The notes below the pieces were generated by a model that saw nothing but the letters and a program-made list of their open reading frames with translations, did no database searches and had not been told where the DNA came from. From the NCBI GenBank assembly GCA_019637815.1, contig JAHBUZ010000009.1:1-64000 (forward strand): DNA of 64,000 bases. The letters run 5' to 3'. The translations under genes were made by a program, and so were the position numbers. The DNA is from Chloroflexota bacterium. Its GTDB lineage: Bacteria > Chloroflexota > Limnocylindria > Limnocylindrales > CSP1-4. Positions 16,968 to 26,119 of the stretch are shown in pieces (the stretch's first letter is position 1; each line of letters opens with the position of its first letter).

Positions 16968-18416
16968 ATGCACCGAGGGACGATCCTGGCGCTCGCCACG
17001 GGTATCGCGTTGGTGGCGACGGGATGTGCGAGTGGCCGTCTGCCCGGGTCCGCAGCGACCCACCCCGCCAACGGGCCGGACCACGCCTCGATCGGGGTCG
17101 CCGTCGCTGACCCGACCACCCAGCCTGCACAGCTGCCGACGGCAGAGGTGTCCCCGGCGCCGGCCGGTCAGCCGGGATCCGCTGAGGTCCTGGGTGAGCT
17201 GGTCATCCACGGCTACGACATCCGCTACGAGCCGATGGACCTGACCGTGGACCAGCCGGGGCCGTATCTCGTCCGGTTCATCAACGAGGGCGCCATCATC
17301 CACGATGTGACGTTCGAGGACGGCACGCTCCTGTCCGCCGAGGCCGGTGAGACGGTGGAGGCCGTGGTGGACATCCCGGCCGGTGGCACCACGTTCCTGT
17401 GCTCCATCCCTGGCCACGCGCCCGCCGGCATGGTCGGCACCGTCACGGTCACGGGAGCCGCTCCGACCGAGCCTGCGCACGACCCCGACGACCATGGTGG
17501 TCCGCCGCCCGAGACCGCCGTCGCCGCTGACCCGAACGCGCCTGCGCCCGTCACGCATGACCCGATCGCGCCGGCGCGCCTCGAGGGCGAGGTCCATGAC
17601 ATCGAGCTCGTGATGACCGAGCGCCTGATGACGGTGGCGCCCGGCTATCAGCAGCTGGTCTGGACCTTCGGGGACACCGTCCCGGGTCCGGTCATCCGGG
17701 TCAAGGTGGGTGACACGATCCGCGTGACCCTCAAGAACCCCGCCGAGAACCAGATGCCGCACTCCATCGACTTCCACTCCAGCCAGGTGGCCTGGAACGA
17801 CGAGATGCGTTCCATCGCGCCCGGCGAGGAGCTGGTCTACGAGTGGACCGCGGACTACGCTGGCGTGTGGATGTACCACTGCGGCACGGCGCCTGCGCTC
17901 CACCACATCGCGAACGGCATGTACGGCATGGTCATCGTCGAGCCGAAGGAAGGCCTCGCACCCGTCGACCATGAGTTCGCGGTCGTCCAGAGCGAGTGGT
18001 ATCTCGGCCCGCAGGGCCAGGTGACCGACCTGGCCAAGGCGATGGAAGCCGCGCCGGCCCCGGACTTCGTGGTCTTCAACGGGGTCGCCAACCAGTACGT
18101 GGATGCCCCGCTCGCCGTCGAGACGGGCAGTCGCGTGCGCATCTTCGTGCTGAACGTGGGGCCGTCCGTGGACAGCTCGTTCCACATCGTGGGCACCATC
18201 TTCGACACGGTCATCAAGGAAGGCGTCCACCTGGTGCGTGGCAACGAGGGGAACTGGGGCTCGCAGGCCGTGGACCTGGCACCCGCCCAGGGCGCGATCG
18301 TGGAGCTCACGACGGCCGAGGATGGCCTGTACCCGATGGTGACCCACGCCTTCAACTTCGTGGGTCGGGGTGCGCTGGGGCTGCTCCAGGCAGGCGATGG
18401 CGACCCCACGAACTGA
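16968..18416 (+). CDS. nirK: Copper-containing nitrite reductase with N-terminal cupredoxin domain (lipoprotein)
   Basis: A 482-residue protein reducing nitrite to NO outside the cell. The signal peptide ends in a lipobox with C20 (ALVATGC). An extra cupredoxin (about 70-160; H near 110, CSIPGH near 145) is fused to the two-domain NirK core. Type 1 copper ligands are H265, C305, H313 and M318; type 2 ligands are H270, H304 and H460. The active-site acid and base are D268 and H406. All core ligands are present, so activity is expected; the extra domain could feed electrons. The next gene starts inside its last 20 bases. Confidence 0.92.
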   Translation: MHRGTILALATGIALVATGCASGRLPGSAATHPANGPDHASIGVAVADPTTQPAQLPTAEVSPAPAGQPGSAEVLGELVIHGYDIRYEPMDLTVDQPGPYLVRFINEGAIIHDVTFEDGTLLSAEAGETVEAVVDIPAGGTTFLCSIPGHAPAGMVGTVTVTGAAPTEPAHDPDDHGGPPPETAVAADPNAPAPVTHDPIAPARLEGEVHDIELVMTERLMTVAPGYQQLVWTFGDTVPGPVIRVKVGDTIRVTLKNPAENQMPHSIDFHSSQVAWNDEMRSIAPGEELVYEWTADYAGVWMYHCGTAPALHHIANGMYGMVIVEPKEGLAPVDHEFAVVQSEWYLGPQGQVTDLAKAMEAAPAPDFVVFNGVANQYVDAPLAVETGSRVRIFVLNVGPSVDSSFHIVGTIFDTVIKEGVHLVRGNEGNWGSQAVDLAPAQGAIVELTTAEDGLYPMVTHAFNFVGRGALGLLQAGDGDPTN

Positions 18417-19953
18417 CGACCCGCCGGCCCTGCCGGTGATCGAGGGGGCCTGCTGCGCGGCATGCGCGGCGGGCCTCCCCGCGTCCGAGTCATCGTCCGG
18501 GGCATCCGCCCCGGGCTCGCCCACGTCCGACCCGACCGTCGATGCGCCCGACTCCGTCCCGCCCGTGTCACAGCCACCGCCCGGGGTACCAGCCTCGGGT
18601 GGTCATCCGTCCCCGACAGCACCCGGGCCGATACTCATGCCGGTCGGGCTCTCGAGCGTGCCACGCGGTCGCTCGATGCTCACGCGGCGCACCCTGGACC
18701 GGCGTCTCACGGCGCTGGCCATCGCCATCGCGGCGGCCTACGTGGCAGCCGCGTTCCTCTCGCTGCTGGCCCCTGCCGGGTGGCGCATGGGCTGGTGGCT
18801 GCCACTCCACCTGCTGCTCGCGGGCGGCGCCGCGACCGCCATCTCCGGGGTGATGCCCTTCTTCAGCGCGGGGGTCGCGTCGGTGGACCCCGCGCGCACG
18901 GCGATCCGGGTGCTGGGTATCGGCGGCATCGCGATCGGTGCGGGGCTCATCGTGGTGGTGCGCATCGTGGACGGTGGCGCGATCGACAACGGCATCATGG
19001 GCGCGCTCGCGGGCGGTGTGTATCTCGCGGGCGTCGTGGGGGTCGCCGCGTCCACGCTCCTGCCGCTCCGGGACGCCATCGGTCCGCGACGCGTGCCGCT
19101 CGCCCTGGGCTATGGCATCGCGATGACCTGCATCGCTGTCGGCGCGCTCGTCGGGACGCTCGGCATCGCCGGCTGGCGACCGGTCCTCGACGCATGGGAC
19201 GTGCTCAAGCCGGTGCATGCGTGGATCAACGTCTTCGGCTTCCTGTCACTGGTCATCGGCGCCTCCCTGCTGCACCTGCTGCCCACGGTGGCCGGGACGC
19301 GCATCGAACGTGGGCCGACGTCCGTGATCGTGCTCATCACGCTGGGTCTCGGACCAATCGTCACGGCGCTCGGCTTCGCGCTGCGTGCCACGCCGCTGGC
19401 CGTGCTGGGGGCGCTCGTGCTGCTCGCGGGCGCCATCGCGCTCGTGGCACACGCGCTCGTGGTCATGCGCCAGCGGGGTCGCTGGACGACCGATCCTGCC
19501 TGGCATCGCTTCGTCCAGGGGTCACTGCTCGCCGCGACGGGCTGGTTCGTGGTCGGCGTCGTGCTCGCCACGTGGCAGCTCCTGGTCGGTGGTGCCGCTG
19601 CTGGCGGGTGGCGCACGGATGTCGTGTTGGCGCCCATCGCGCTCGGCTGGGCCGCCCAGGCGCTCGTGGGATCGTGGAGCCATCTGCTGCCGTCGATCGG
19701 GCCCGGTGGACCGCCCGAGCATGCCCGCCAGCGCGCGATCCTGGGGGCGCTGGCCATGCCGCGGCTCCTGGCCACGCAGGCTGGCGTGGCGCTCGCGACG
19801 CTCGGGCTGTGCCTGGACATCGGGCCGGCGGTCGTGGTCGGTGTCGTACTCGTCGGGAGTTCCGTGCTGTGCTCGGTCGGCCTGCTGGCGAGGGCGTTCG
19901 CGGTGCTGCGAGGGCAGGGGAGTCGATCGAGGGAGGCGTCCGGGGCCGCCTGA
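18397..19953 (+). CDS. Polytopic membrane protein translationally coupled to nirK, possible heme protein
   Basis: A 518-residue protein with about 12 hydrophobic segments after a Pro/Ser-rich N-terminal stretch of about 100 residues that carries a CCAAC cysteine cluster. Several membrane-embedded His (LPLHLLLAGG, KPVHAWINVFGF, LLHLLPTVAG, WSHLLPS) recall CcoN/NnrS-like heme membrane proteins often found beside NirK in actinobacteria. The ATG at 18397 lies inside nirK (20-base overlap), so the two are made together. A role in electron delivery or NO handling is inference. Confidence 0.7.
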   Translation: MATPRTDDPPALPVIEGACCAACAAGLPASESSSGASAPGSPTSDPTVDAPDSVPPVSQPPPGVPASGGHPSPTAPGPILMPVGLSSVPRGRSMLTRRTLDRRLTALAIAIAAAYVAAAFLSLLAPAGWRMGWWLPLHLLLAGGAATAISGVMPFFSAGVASVDPARTAIRVLGIGGIAIGAGLIVVVRIVDGGAIDNGIMGALAGGVYLAGVVGVAASTLLPLRDAIGPRRVPLALGYGIAMTCIAVGALVGTLGIAGWRPVLDAWDVLKPVHAWINVFGFLSLVIGASLLHLLPTVAGTRIERGPTSVIVLITLGLGPIVTALGFALRATPLAVLGALVLLAGAIALVAHALVVMRQRGRWTTDPAWHRFVQGSLLAATGWFVVGVVLATWQLLVGGAAAGGWRTDVVLAPIALGWAAQALVGSWSHLLPSIGPGGPPEHARQRAILGALAMPRLLATQAGVALATLGLCLDIGPAVVVGVVLVGSSVLCSVGLLARAFAVLRGQGSRSREASGAA

Positions 19954-20544
19954 CGGGGCCGGGGGCGGGCCGGGCGCTCGAGCGTGGCTGCCGCCCGGCC
20001 TGGCTGACGTCCGGCGCCCCCTGGCGCCCGGCGCGGTTGGGCGCCCGGCGCGGTTGGGCGCCCGGCGCTGCAGTTCGAGCAGCTCGACACGCGCGGCTCC
20101 GCATCGACACCGGCCTCGAGGTCTTCTTCTGCGACCCCCAGACAGCCCGTGGCGCTCGCCGGGCTCCTGCACTCGACGGATCCGGCCTCCCGGCGTCGTC
20201 CCTGCCAGCGATACCTGGCCGATCGCCCGACTGATGGATCACCTGCCGGGTCAGCGGGGCCACCTCCATGCCAGATGCCCCACTGGTGGAGCGATCGGCG
20301 ACCGGCCCGAGCGTGGGCGCCGGTCCCGGACCCGGCAGCGAGCGGCATGTGATCGACCAGTGAAGCCAACTGGCAGGGTTCCATCACGAGGTCACCACGG
20401 ACGGCTGGACGCCCTGTCGCCCAGCCCGGCTTGACGGCCACGCGGTCCGGCGCCCGGCGCGGCTTGACGCCGGTGCCACCATACGGGGTGCGGAGCCGCT
20501 GACCGGCAGCTGGGAACCGCCGCTGGCTCCGCAAGGAGGCACGG
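19954..20544. other. 591-base gap with GC-rich short repeats, no supported gene
   Basis: Long open frames exist on both strands but lack start signals and normal codon pattern. A GCGCCCGGCGCGGTTGG-type unit is repeated in tandem near 20022-20066, with related degenerate copies near 19995, 20420 and 20450. The end of the region carries AAGGAGG for the next gene. Confidence 0.6.
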
Positions 20545-20805
20545 ATGCACGTTCCGACCCCGTTCCCGTCCACGACGCTGCGCGCGCCGTCGCCCACGGC
20601 CCGCTGCACCTGTGTGCACTGGGAGCTCTGCGACTGTGACTGCCACGGTCGCTTCTGTGACCCATCGGCGATGATCTGCGATGTGGTCTTCCAGGCCGAT
20701 GAAGGCGGCCTCGCCCGATGGGGCTGTCCCGCCTGCACGCCGGGCGAGAGTGCTCCGCACTACCTCGGCTGCGAGCTCATCGGCTGGAGCGTGCCGCGCA
20801 CCTGA
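20545..20805 (+). CDS. Small cysteine-rich protein, probably metal binding
   Basis: An 86-residue protein with ten Cys and four His (CTC, CDCDCHGRFC, C, CPAC, C pattern) and no signal peptide. The family is not recognised. A near-perfect ribosome site (AAGGAGG, 5-7 bases before the ATG) supports it as a genuine gene despite its length. The Cys spacing suits zinc or Fe-S binding. It stands alone between nirK's partner and a convergent PLP decarboxylase. Confidence 0.65.
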   Translation: MHVPTPFPSTTLRAPSPTARCTCVHWELCDCDCHGRFCDPSAMICDVVFQADEGGLARWGCPACTPGESAPHYLGCELIGWSVPRT

Positions 20806-20845
20806 CGGCTGGACGGGTCAACGCGCCGGACGAGCCAGCGTACCG

Positions 20846-20929
20846 GTCGAGGGACGGCCGGCGACCGCTGCACACCCACGCCGAGGACGGTCGAGGACGG
20901 CCGGCGACCGCTGCACACCCACACCGAGG
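20846..20929. repeat. Two-copy direct repeat of about 40 bases
   Basis: The block GGTCGAGGGACGGCCGGCGA and its continuation CCGCTGCACACCCAC is repeated almost exactly (second copy from about 20890). It fills most of the 145-base gap between the Cys-rich gene and the convergent decarboxylase. Confidence 0.7.
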
Positions 20930-20950
20930 GTCGGTCGACGCCGCTGAGGG

Positions 20951-22432
20951 TCAGCCGGGGTCCGCCGCACGCGCGCGACGCGCATCGGCGAGGCAGCGCA
21001 CGATCGCGTCCGCGGTCCGGTCGATGTCCGTCTCCGTGGTGCTCCAGCCGGAGACCGAGACGCGCATCCGGGCCATGCCGTGGAAGGTCGTGCCGCTGAG
21101 CCAGGCCGTGCCCTCGTCCTGGACCCGTCGGATGACATCGCGCGTCAGCGCCTCGTCGCCATCGAAGCTCACGAGGACCTGGTTGAGCACCACCTCGTTG
21201 GCGACCTCGATGCCCGGCTCGTTGGCGAGCCGCGTCGCCAGTTGCCGTGCCAGGGCGCAGTCGCGCTCCACGAGAGCGGTGATGCCATCCGCGCCCAGTT
21301 CCCGGATCGCCGCGTAGATGGGGAAGCCGCGGGCGCGGCGTGACAGCTCCGGCACGTACTCGAAGGGGTCGCGCTCCTGGTCCGGCGCGGGTGGCAGGTA
21401 CGCCGCACCCATGGCCATGGCCGCGCGATGGGCGGCCGCGTCCCGCACGAACACGAGCCCGGCGTCATATGGCACGTTGAGCCACTTGTGGGCGTCCGTC
21501 GCCCAGGAATCGGCCTGGTCGTGCCCCGCGACCAGGTGCCGCAGCCGCGCGCTCGTCGCGGCCCACAGGCCGAAGGCACCATCCACGTGGAGCCACGCGC
21601 CGGGGACCCGGCGCACGATGGGCACGATCCGATCGAGGGCATCGAAGGCGCCCGTGTTCACCTCGCCCGCCTGGGCGATGACGATGGTCGGGCCGGTCTC
21701 CCCCTCGAGCATCGCGGCGAGCGCGTCCGGGTCCATGCGTCCCTCGTCGTCGGTCGGGACCCGCTCGACCCGCGCCGTACCGAGCCCCAGGTACCGGATC
21801 GCGATGAGCACCGAGGAGTGAGCGTCGCGCCCCGCGATGACCCGGACGGGCGGCGCACCGATGAGCCCGTCCGCCTCCACATCCCAGCCGGCGCGTCGCA
21901 GGACCGCATGACGGGCTGCGGCGAGTGCCGTGAAGTTGGCCATGGTGGCGCCCGTCACGAACCCCGTGCTGGTGCCGGCGGGCAGTCCGAGCAGCTCCAC
22001 GAGCCATGCCGCCGCGACCTCCTCCACGATCGCAGCAGAGGGCGTCGCGAGGTACAGGCCGACGTTCTGGTCCCACGTGGAGGTGAGCCAGTCCGTGGCG
22101 AGCGATGCGGGCACCGAGCCACCCATCACGAAGCCGAAGTAGCGTGGTCCGCCGATGCCCACGAGCCCCGGCTCCACATCCTGGGCGAGCTCGGAGACCA
22201 CCGTCCAGGCATCCGTGCTGGTGCGGGGGAGGGGACCACCGAGCGCCGCCCGCAGGTCCGCGGAGGTCAGGCCCGGTCGGGCGCCGACCGGCCGGTCAGG
22301 CTGCGTCTCGCGATAGCGGATGGCGAGGTCCGCCGTCCTCCTCAACAGATCCGGCGTCCCAGCGTCGGATGGATCGGTGCTCGGCTGGTCGATCGCGGCC
22401 GGATCCACGCCGGGCCGCCCCACACCGCTCAT
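20951..22432 (-). CDS. PLP-dependent group II amino-acid decarboxylase family protein
   Basis: A 493-residue fold-type I PLP enzyme of the aromatic/glutamate decarboxylase group. Landmarks are GFVTGATMANFTAL (phosphate-binding region), GEVNTGAFD, HVDGAFGLW (Asp of the PLP pyridine) and DAHKWLNVPYDAG with the Schiff-base Lys at about 316. The product amine cannot be predicted. The ATG overlaps by 4 bases the stop of the upstream secreted-protein gene. Confidence 0.87.
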   Translation of the reverse strand: MSGVGRPGVDPAAIDQPSTDPSDAGTPDLLRRTADLAIRYRETQPDRPVGARPGLTSADLRAALGGPLPRTSTDAWTVVSELAQDVEPGLVGIGGPRYFGFVMGGSVPASLATDWLTSTWDQNVGLYLATPSAAIVEEVAAAWLVELLGLPAGTSTGFVTGATMANFTALAAARHAVLRRAGWDVEADGLIGAPPVRVIAGRDAHSSVLIAIRYLGLGTARVERVPTDDEGRMDPDALAAMLEGETGPTIVIAQAGEVNTGAFDALDRIVPIVRRVPGAWLHVDGAFGLWAATSARLRHLVAGHDQADSWATDAHKWLNVPYDAGLVFVRDAAAHRAAMAMGAAYLPPAPDQERDPFEYVPELSRRARGFPIYAAIRELGADGITALVERDCALARQLATRLANEPGIEVANEVVLNQVLVSFDGDEALTRDVIRRVQDEGTAWLSGTTFHGMARMRVSVSGWSTTETDIDRTADAIVRCLADARRARAADPG

Positions 22433-23472
22433 GGCGTCGGACTCGACGCAGCGCCGTCGGGGATGGGCTCGGTGGGCAGGGGCGTCGCCAGCGTCGTCGC
22501 CATGGGGATGGGCTCCGCGCCCGGCCGGATGCGCACATTCGCATCGGTCGTCGTGGTCATCCGCAGGTCCGAGAACTCGACCTGTACCCGGACGTTGGTG
22601 CGCGCCTCGGATGTCGGCACCAGACCACTGAGGGAGAGTGCCATGATGCCGCTGCCGCTACCTGTCACCTCCAGGATCTCGATCGCAAGATCGGGTGCTG
22701 TCGGTAGGCTGATCGGACCTGACTCGGCCGAAGGCACGACGGCCACCGAGAGCTGGAGCTCTTCTCCATCCAAAGCGTCGATCGTGTACACCATCGTCTG
22801 CCGGATCGGGATGCCTTGGCTCTGCAGACGCAGATCGACCTGCCACCGGGCACCGACGCCGACTCGTTCCGCGGGAAGCGGTGCCGACGCCTGCCTGACC
22901 CAAGTCCCCCATTCCTCGACCGGTGCCTGGAGTGTGGGGTCCAAGAACGGGAGCGCATCGATCCCGCCATCGAGGGTCGCTCCGCGATCATCGACGAGCG
23001 CCCATCCACTGAGTCCCCGCAATGCCGAGAACTGCTCTCGCATCGCGACGACGGCCGGGTGGGCCGGATCTCCGAGCGCGCCCATGTCGGTGTATTCGAA
23101 CTCGTAGCGGACGCTGCCGTCCGCAGCCACTTGGCCGGTCCGAAGCAGGGCGACCATGCGTACCGTCGGGATGTCGATCGTCTGACTGTCCGACCCGTCG
23201 ATCTCGAACCGGACCTCCATGTCGATGTCGATGGTCATGGCGACGTCTGCGTTCGACGGGTACCGATAGCGCAGCTCCGCCCGTGGCTCCGCGCCGGGAT
23301 CGAGCAGGGTCACGACGGGGACATCACCCCGGGTCGGGTTCGCGGATGGGGAGGCATCCGGCGACACCGCGACACCCGTCGTCGGCAGGAGTGCGACGCT
23401 GGTCGCGAGCGCCGTCACGGCCAGGGCTCGGGAAAAGCGGCGTCGACCTGATGCTGACGTGTGGGTGAACAC
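22429..23472 (-). CDS. Secreted beta-rich protein of unknown function
   Basis: A 347-residue exported protein with a signal peptide (FSRALAVTALATSVALLPTTGVAV) and a mature part rich in beta strands ending in a Pro/Thr tail. It resembles the DUF6263-type secreted proteins only in general layout; not assigned. I chose GTG at 23472 because AGGAGGGAACCC sits directly before it; the in-frame ATG at 23487 would put that ribosome site inside the gene. It overlaps the decarboxylase by 4 bases and is divergent from a beta-propeller gene. Confidence 0.7.
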   Translation of the reverse strand: MFTHTSASGRRRFSRALAVTALATSVALLPTTGVAVSPDASPSANPTRGDVPVVTLLDPGAEPRAELRYRYPSNADVAMTIDIDMEVRFEIDGSDSQTIDIPTVRMVALLRTGQVAADGSVRYEFEYTDMGALGDPAHPAVVAMREQFSALRGLSGWALVDDRGATLDGGIDALPFLDPTLQAPVEEWGTWVRQASAPLPAERVGVGARWQVDLRLQSQGIPIRQTMVYTIDALDGEELQLSVAVVPSAESGPISLPTAPDLAIEILEVTGSGSGIMALSLSGLVPTSEARTNVRVQVEFSDLRMTTTTDANVRIRPGAEPIPMATTLATPLPTEPIPDGAASSPTP

Positions 23473-23622
23473 GGGTTCCCTCCTCATCGGGCCGCACGGA
23501 TGGGCTGCCGGATGCGCGGAGTGTATCGAGCCCTCCACGTCCGTCCCGTGCGTGCCGCGCGTGACATCGGGCTCGTCCGTGCGTCCACCCTCCGAACGAA
23601 CCCGGATCGGAGGCGCCCGCAG

Positions 23623-24990
23623 GTGCACGACAGCCCACGACGCACGATGGCCGCGATGGCGCTGGCCGCCCTGCTCCTCTCGATGGTCGCGACGAGCACG
23701 ACCGCCCAGGCGCCATCTGCCTCGCCGGACATCGCGGCGTCCATGCCGCCCGGCACCACGGCCTCCGTGCAGGATCTCGACTGGGATCCGGTGCCGGGCG
23801 TGCTCGGTGGCGCCATCGACGGGTTCGAGGTGCTCGGCGACCCGCCGATCGCGTGGTCCGGCGGGGTCGCCGTCCTGGAGCACGCTGCGGAGGCCCGACC
23901 GACCTGGCCTCGTTCGGTGCTCTGGCGGGAGCCGGCGGTGTGGCTTTCGACGGACTTGGTCCGCTGGTCGCGACACGCGCTCCCGCGCGACATCCAGCGA
24001 CCATCGTCGCTCCTGGCCTGGAAGCGCGGTCTGCTGGTCGTGGACGAGCGCGGGACGACGAGGGGCTGGTGGGTCGTGCTGTGGCGCTCGGCCGATGGTC
24101 GGTCGTGGCGACGCATGGGCGGCTTCCGGTTCCGAGCCCGGGGCGCCCGTGCCGGATGCTCGTTCCATGAGCGTCAGATCGTCGCCTCGGGGAAGCGGCT
24201 GGTCGCGACCGCGAGCTGCGCGCCTGTCGGAGGCAGCGGATCGCGCATCGGACCAGGCACCGAGGTGGCGGGGATCGCCGTCACGTCACACCGGATCGCG
24301 TCCGTCGCGATGGCCGCCACGCCACGTGGCACGGCTGCCGCTCCACGCCCGTTCCCGCGTCCCTGGATGTGGACCAGCACGGACGGTCGCACATGGACGG
24401 CGCGTCGGTTGGGGGCGCGCGACGACCCCGGGGCCTTCGATGACCAGTGGGTCTGGCTCCGGTCCATGGGCGGTGGCCTCGTGGCACTCGGACTCGGCGA
24501 CGAGCGACGGTTCGCGTGGTCGTCGGATGGCGTCACCTGGAAGGCGCAGGGCGAGCTGCCTGCGCTCCTCGTGGCGGTCGACGGGCCGAGCGCGACGCTC
24601 GATGCCCGCGGTCGGCCGGAGACCTGGTTCGCGCTCGGTTCCGTGCGGCGTCCCGATCGCAGCACCTGGGAAGGGCTGCTGTCACGTCGGGAGGACGGCA
24701 GCTGGGCGGAGCTGTGGGGTCTCGGGGGCGCTGCGACCATCGAGACAGGGGCGTTGCACATCCAGGGGGACGATGTGGTCGCGGTCCTCGCGGAGGACCT
24801 CGACGGCGGCTTCACGGTCCGTCTGTGGACGCTCCGCTCGCGTGACCGTGGCGCCACGTGGACGGTCTCGGTCGCGGGCGATGGCGTGCCCTCCTGTGTG
24901 CGGGTACTGGTCGTGGTCGGACCGACGGGTCTCCTGGGATGCAGTGACGAGGGCGAGCACATCCTGCGGGTGGCATTCGTCGGTCGGTGA
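23623..24990 (+). CDS. Exported sialidase-like beta-propeller protein (Asp-box repeats)
   Basis: A 455-residue protein with a signal peptide (MAAMALAALLLSMVATSTTAQA) followed by at least four Asp-box-like turns: SADGRSW, STDGRTW, SSDGVTW and SRDRGATW. This indicates a sialidase/BNR-type propeller. No catalytic Arg triad or nucleophile Tyr could be identified, so it may be a non-enzymatic binding propeller. The start is GTG 23623 (GGAGG 9 bases upstream) or ATG 23647. Confidence 0.72.
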   Translation: MHDSPRRTMAAMALAALLLSMVATSTTAQAPSASPDIAASMPPGTTASVQDLDWDPVPGVLGGAIDGFEVLGDPPIAWSGGVAVLEHAAEARPTWPRSVLWREPAVWLSTDLVRWSRHALPRDIQRPSSLLAWKRGLLVVDERGTTRGWWVVLWRSADGRSWRRMGGFRFRARGARAGCSFHERQIVASGKRLVATASCAPVGGSGSRIGPGTEVAGIAVTSHRIASVAMAATPRGTAAAPRPFPRPWMWTSTDGRTWTARRLGARDDPGAFDDQWVWLRSMGGGLVALGLGDERRFAWSSDGVTWKAQGELPALLVAVDGPSATLDARGRPETWFALGSVRRPDRSTWEGLLSRREDGSWAELWGLGGAATIETGALHIQGDDVVAVLAEDLDGGFTVRLWTLRSRDRGATWTVSVAGDGVPSCVRVLVVVGPTGLLGCSDEGEHILRVAFVGR

Positions 24991-25185
24991 CCCGCAGCGG
25001 TCGGCCACGGTCGGATCGGCATCGGCCACGGCGCCCTCATCGCGACACATGACGGGGCGCGGTTCGAGACATCCGACGTACCGATCCGTGGAACCTCGCT
25101 CGGCGTGCGGGCGTCTGTCATCCCAACGCCGCAGGGTCCCTGCCGATCCCGGCGCCCCACACGATCACCCGACCAAGGAGGTCAC

Positions 25186-26031
25186 ATGTCATCCCGATCC
25201 AGCCGTCTCGCGAGCCTCGCCCTCGGCGCGTCCGTGCTCGCCACGGTCCCTGCCGGCGCCCTCGCCCAGTCCGCGTCCCCCGCGGTCGAGCCGGGCACGC
25301 CGTCCACCGAGATCGTCCTCCAGATGGACGTGTGCTGCGGCTTCACGCCGGTCACCTTCGCGCTGCTGTCGATGCCGGTGTTCACGCTATACACGGACGG
25401 CACGGCCATCTTCCGCCCGTCGGAGGGCGGTACCTTCGATGCGCCGCTGGCACTCCTGAAGGCACAGCTGAGCCCCGAGCAGATGGATGCGCTCCTCGAC
25501 TACGCCGCGGGCCCCGGTGGCCTGGCACAGGCGAAGGACCGCTATGACGAGATGTTCGTCACGGACATGCCCACGACCACCTTCACCATCGCGACCGATG
25601 AGCTCCAGAAGGTCGTCTCCGTCTATGCCTTGGGCATGGACCAGATGGAGCCGAACGCGGACACGCCGGTCCTCCAGCAGCTCGCCGCGCTCGGCGCGAC
25701 GCTCAGCCAGTTCGATGCGCAGGCCGCCGCGGACAACGTGGTGTCCCTCGAGACCTACCAGCCCGACCGCTACCTGATGACGCTCTACGCCGACTACGAC
25801 GGCAACACCACGCCCGCCGCGGAGTGGCCGTTCGGGGACGTCGAGGTGCCCGAGGTCACGACCGACAGTGGCTGGGTGCAGCTGGTCCTGACAGCCGACC
25901 AGGTCGCCCAGGTGACCGAGGTGCCCTCCGGTGGCATCGGGGACCTGGTGTTCACGACGCCCGATGGCGAGCGGGTCCAGGCGGTGATCCGCCCGATGCT
26001 CCCCAGCGAGGTCGACCCGGCCGCCGCCTGA
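25186..26031 (+). CDS. Secreted protein of unknown function
   Basis: A 281-residue protein with a clear signal peptide (LASLALGASVLATVPAGALAQ). The mature part begins with EIVLQMDVCCGF and contains a repeated beta pattern (LYTDGTAIF, then LYADYDG) but no motif I recognise. A strong ribosome site, AAGGAGGTCAC, precedes the ATG. The 195-base gap upstream shows nothing else definite. A stem-loop follows the stop. Confidence 0.75.
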   Translation: MSSRSSRLASLALGASVLATVPAGALAQSASPAVEPGTPSTEIVLQMDVCCGFTPVTFALLSMPVFTLYTDGTAIFRPSEGGTFDAPLALLKAQLSPEQMDALLDYAAGPGGLAQAKDRYDEMFVTDMPTTTFTIATDELQKVVSVYALGMDQMEPNADTPVLQQLAALGATLSQFDAQAAADNVVSLETYQPDRYLMTLYADYDGNTTPAAEWPFGDVEVPEVTTDSGWVQLVLTADQVAQVTEVPSGGIGDLVFTTPDGERVQAVIRPMLPSEVDPAAA

Positions 26032-26059
26032 CGACGCCTCCTTCTCTCCCTCCTCCCTC

Positions 26060-26097
26060 GCACGAAGGCCCCGGGTCCCTCCCCGGGGTCTTCGTGC
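26060..26097. terminator. Bidirectional stem-loop between convergent genes
   Basis: GCACGAAG and CCCCGGG pair with CCCCGGGG and CTTCGTGC across a short loop, giving a stem of about 15 bp with one mismatch. There is no T-tract, but the position between convergent genes fits a transcription terminator serving both. Confidence 0.75.
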
Positions 26098-26119
26098 GCC
26101 CCGGTCAGAGGCCGGATGG

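Noticed and set aside
19110..20738. A 542-codon minus-strand frame spanning the 591-base gap
   Set aside because: It runs antisense through the NirK-linked membrane gene and the Cys-rich gene, with no domain and no ribosome site.
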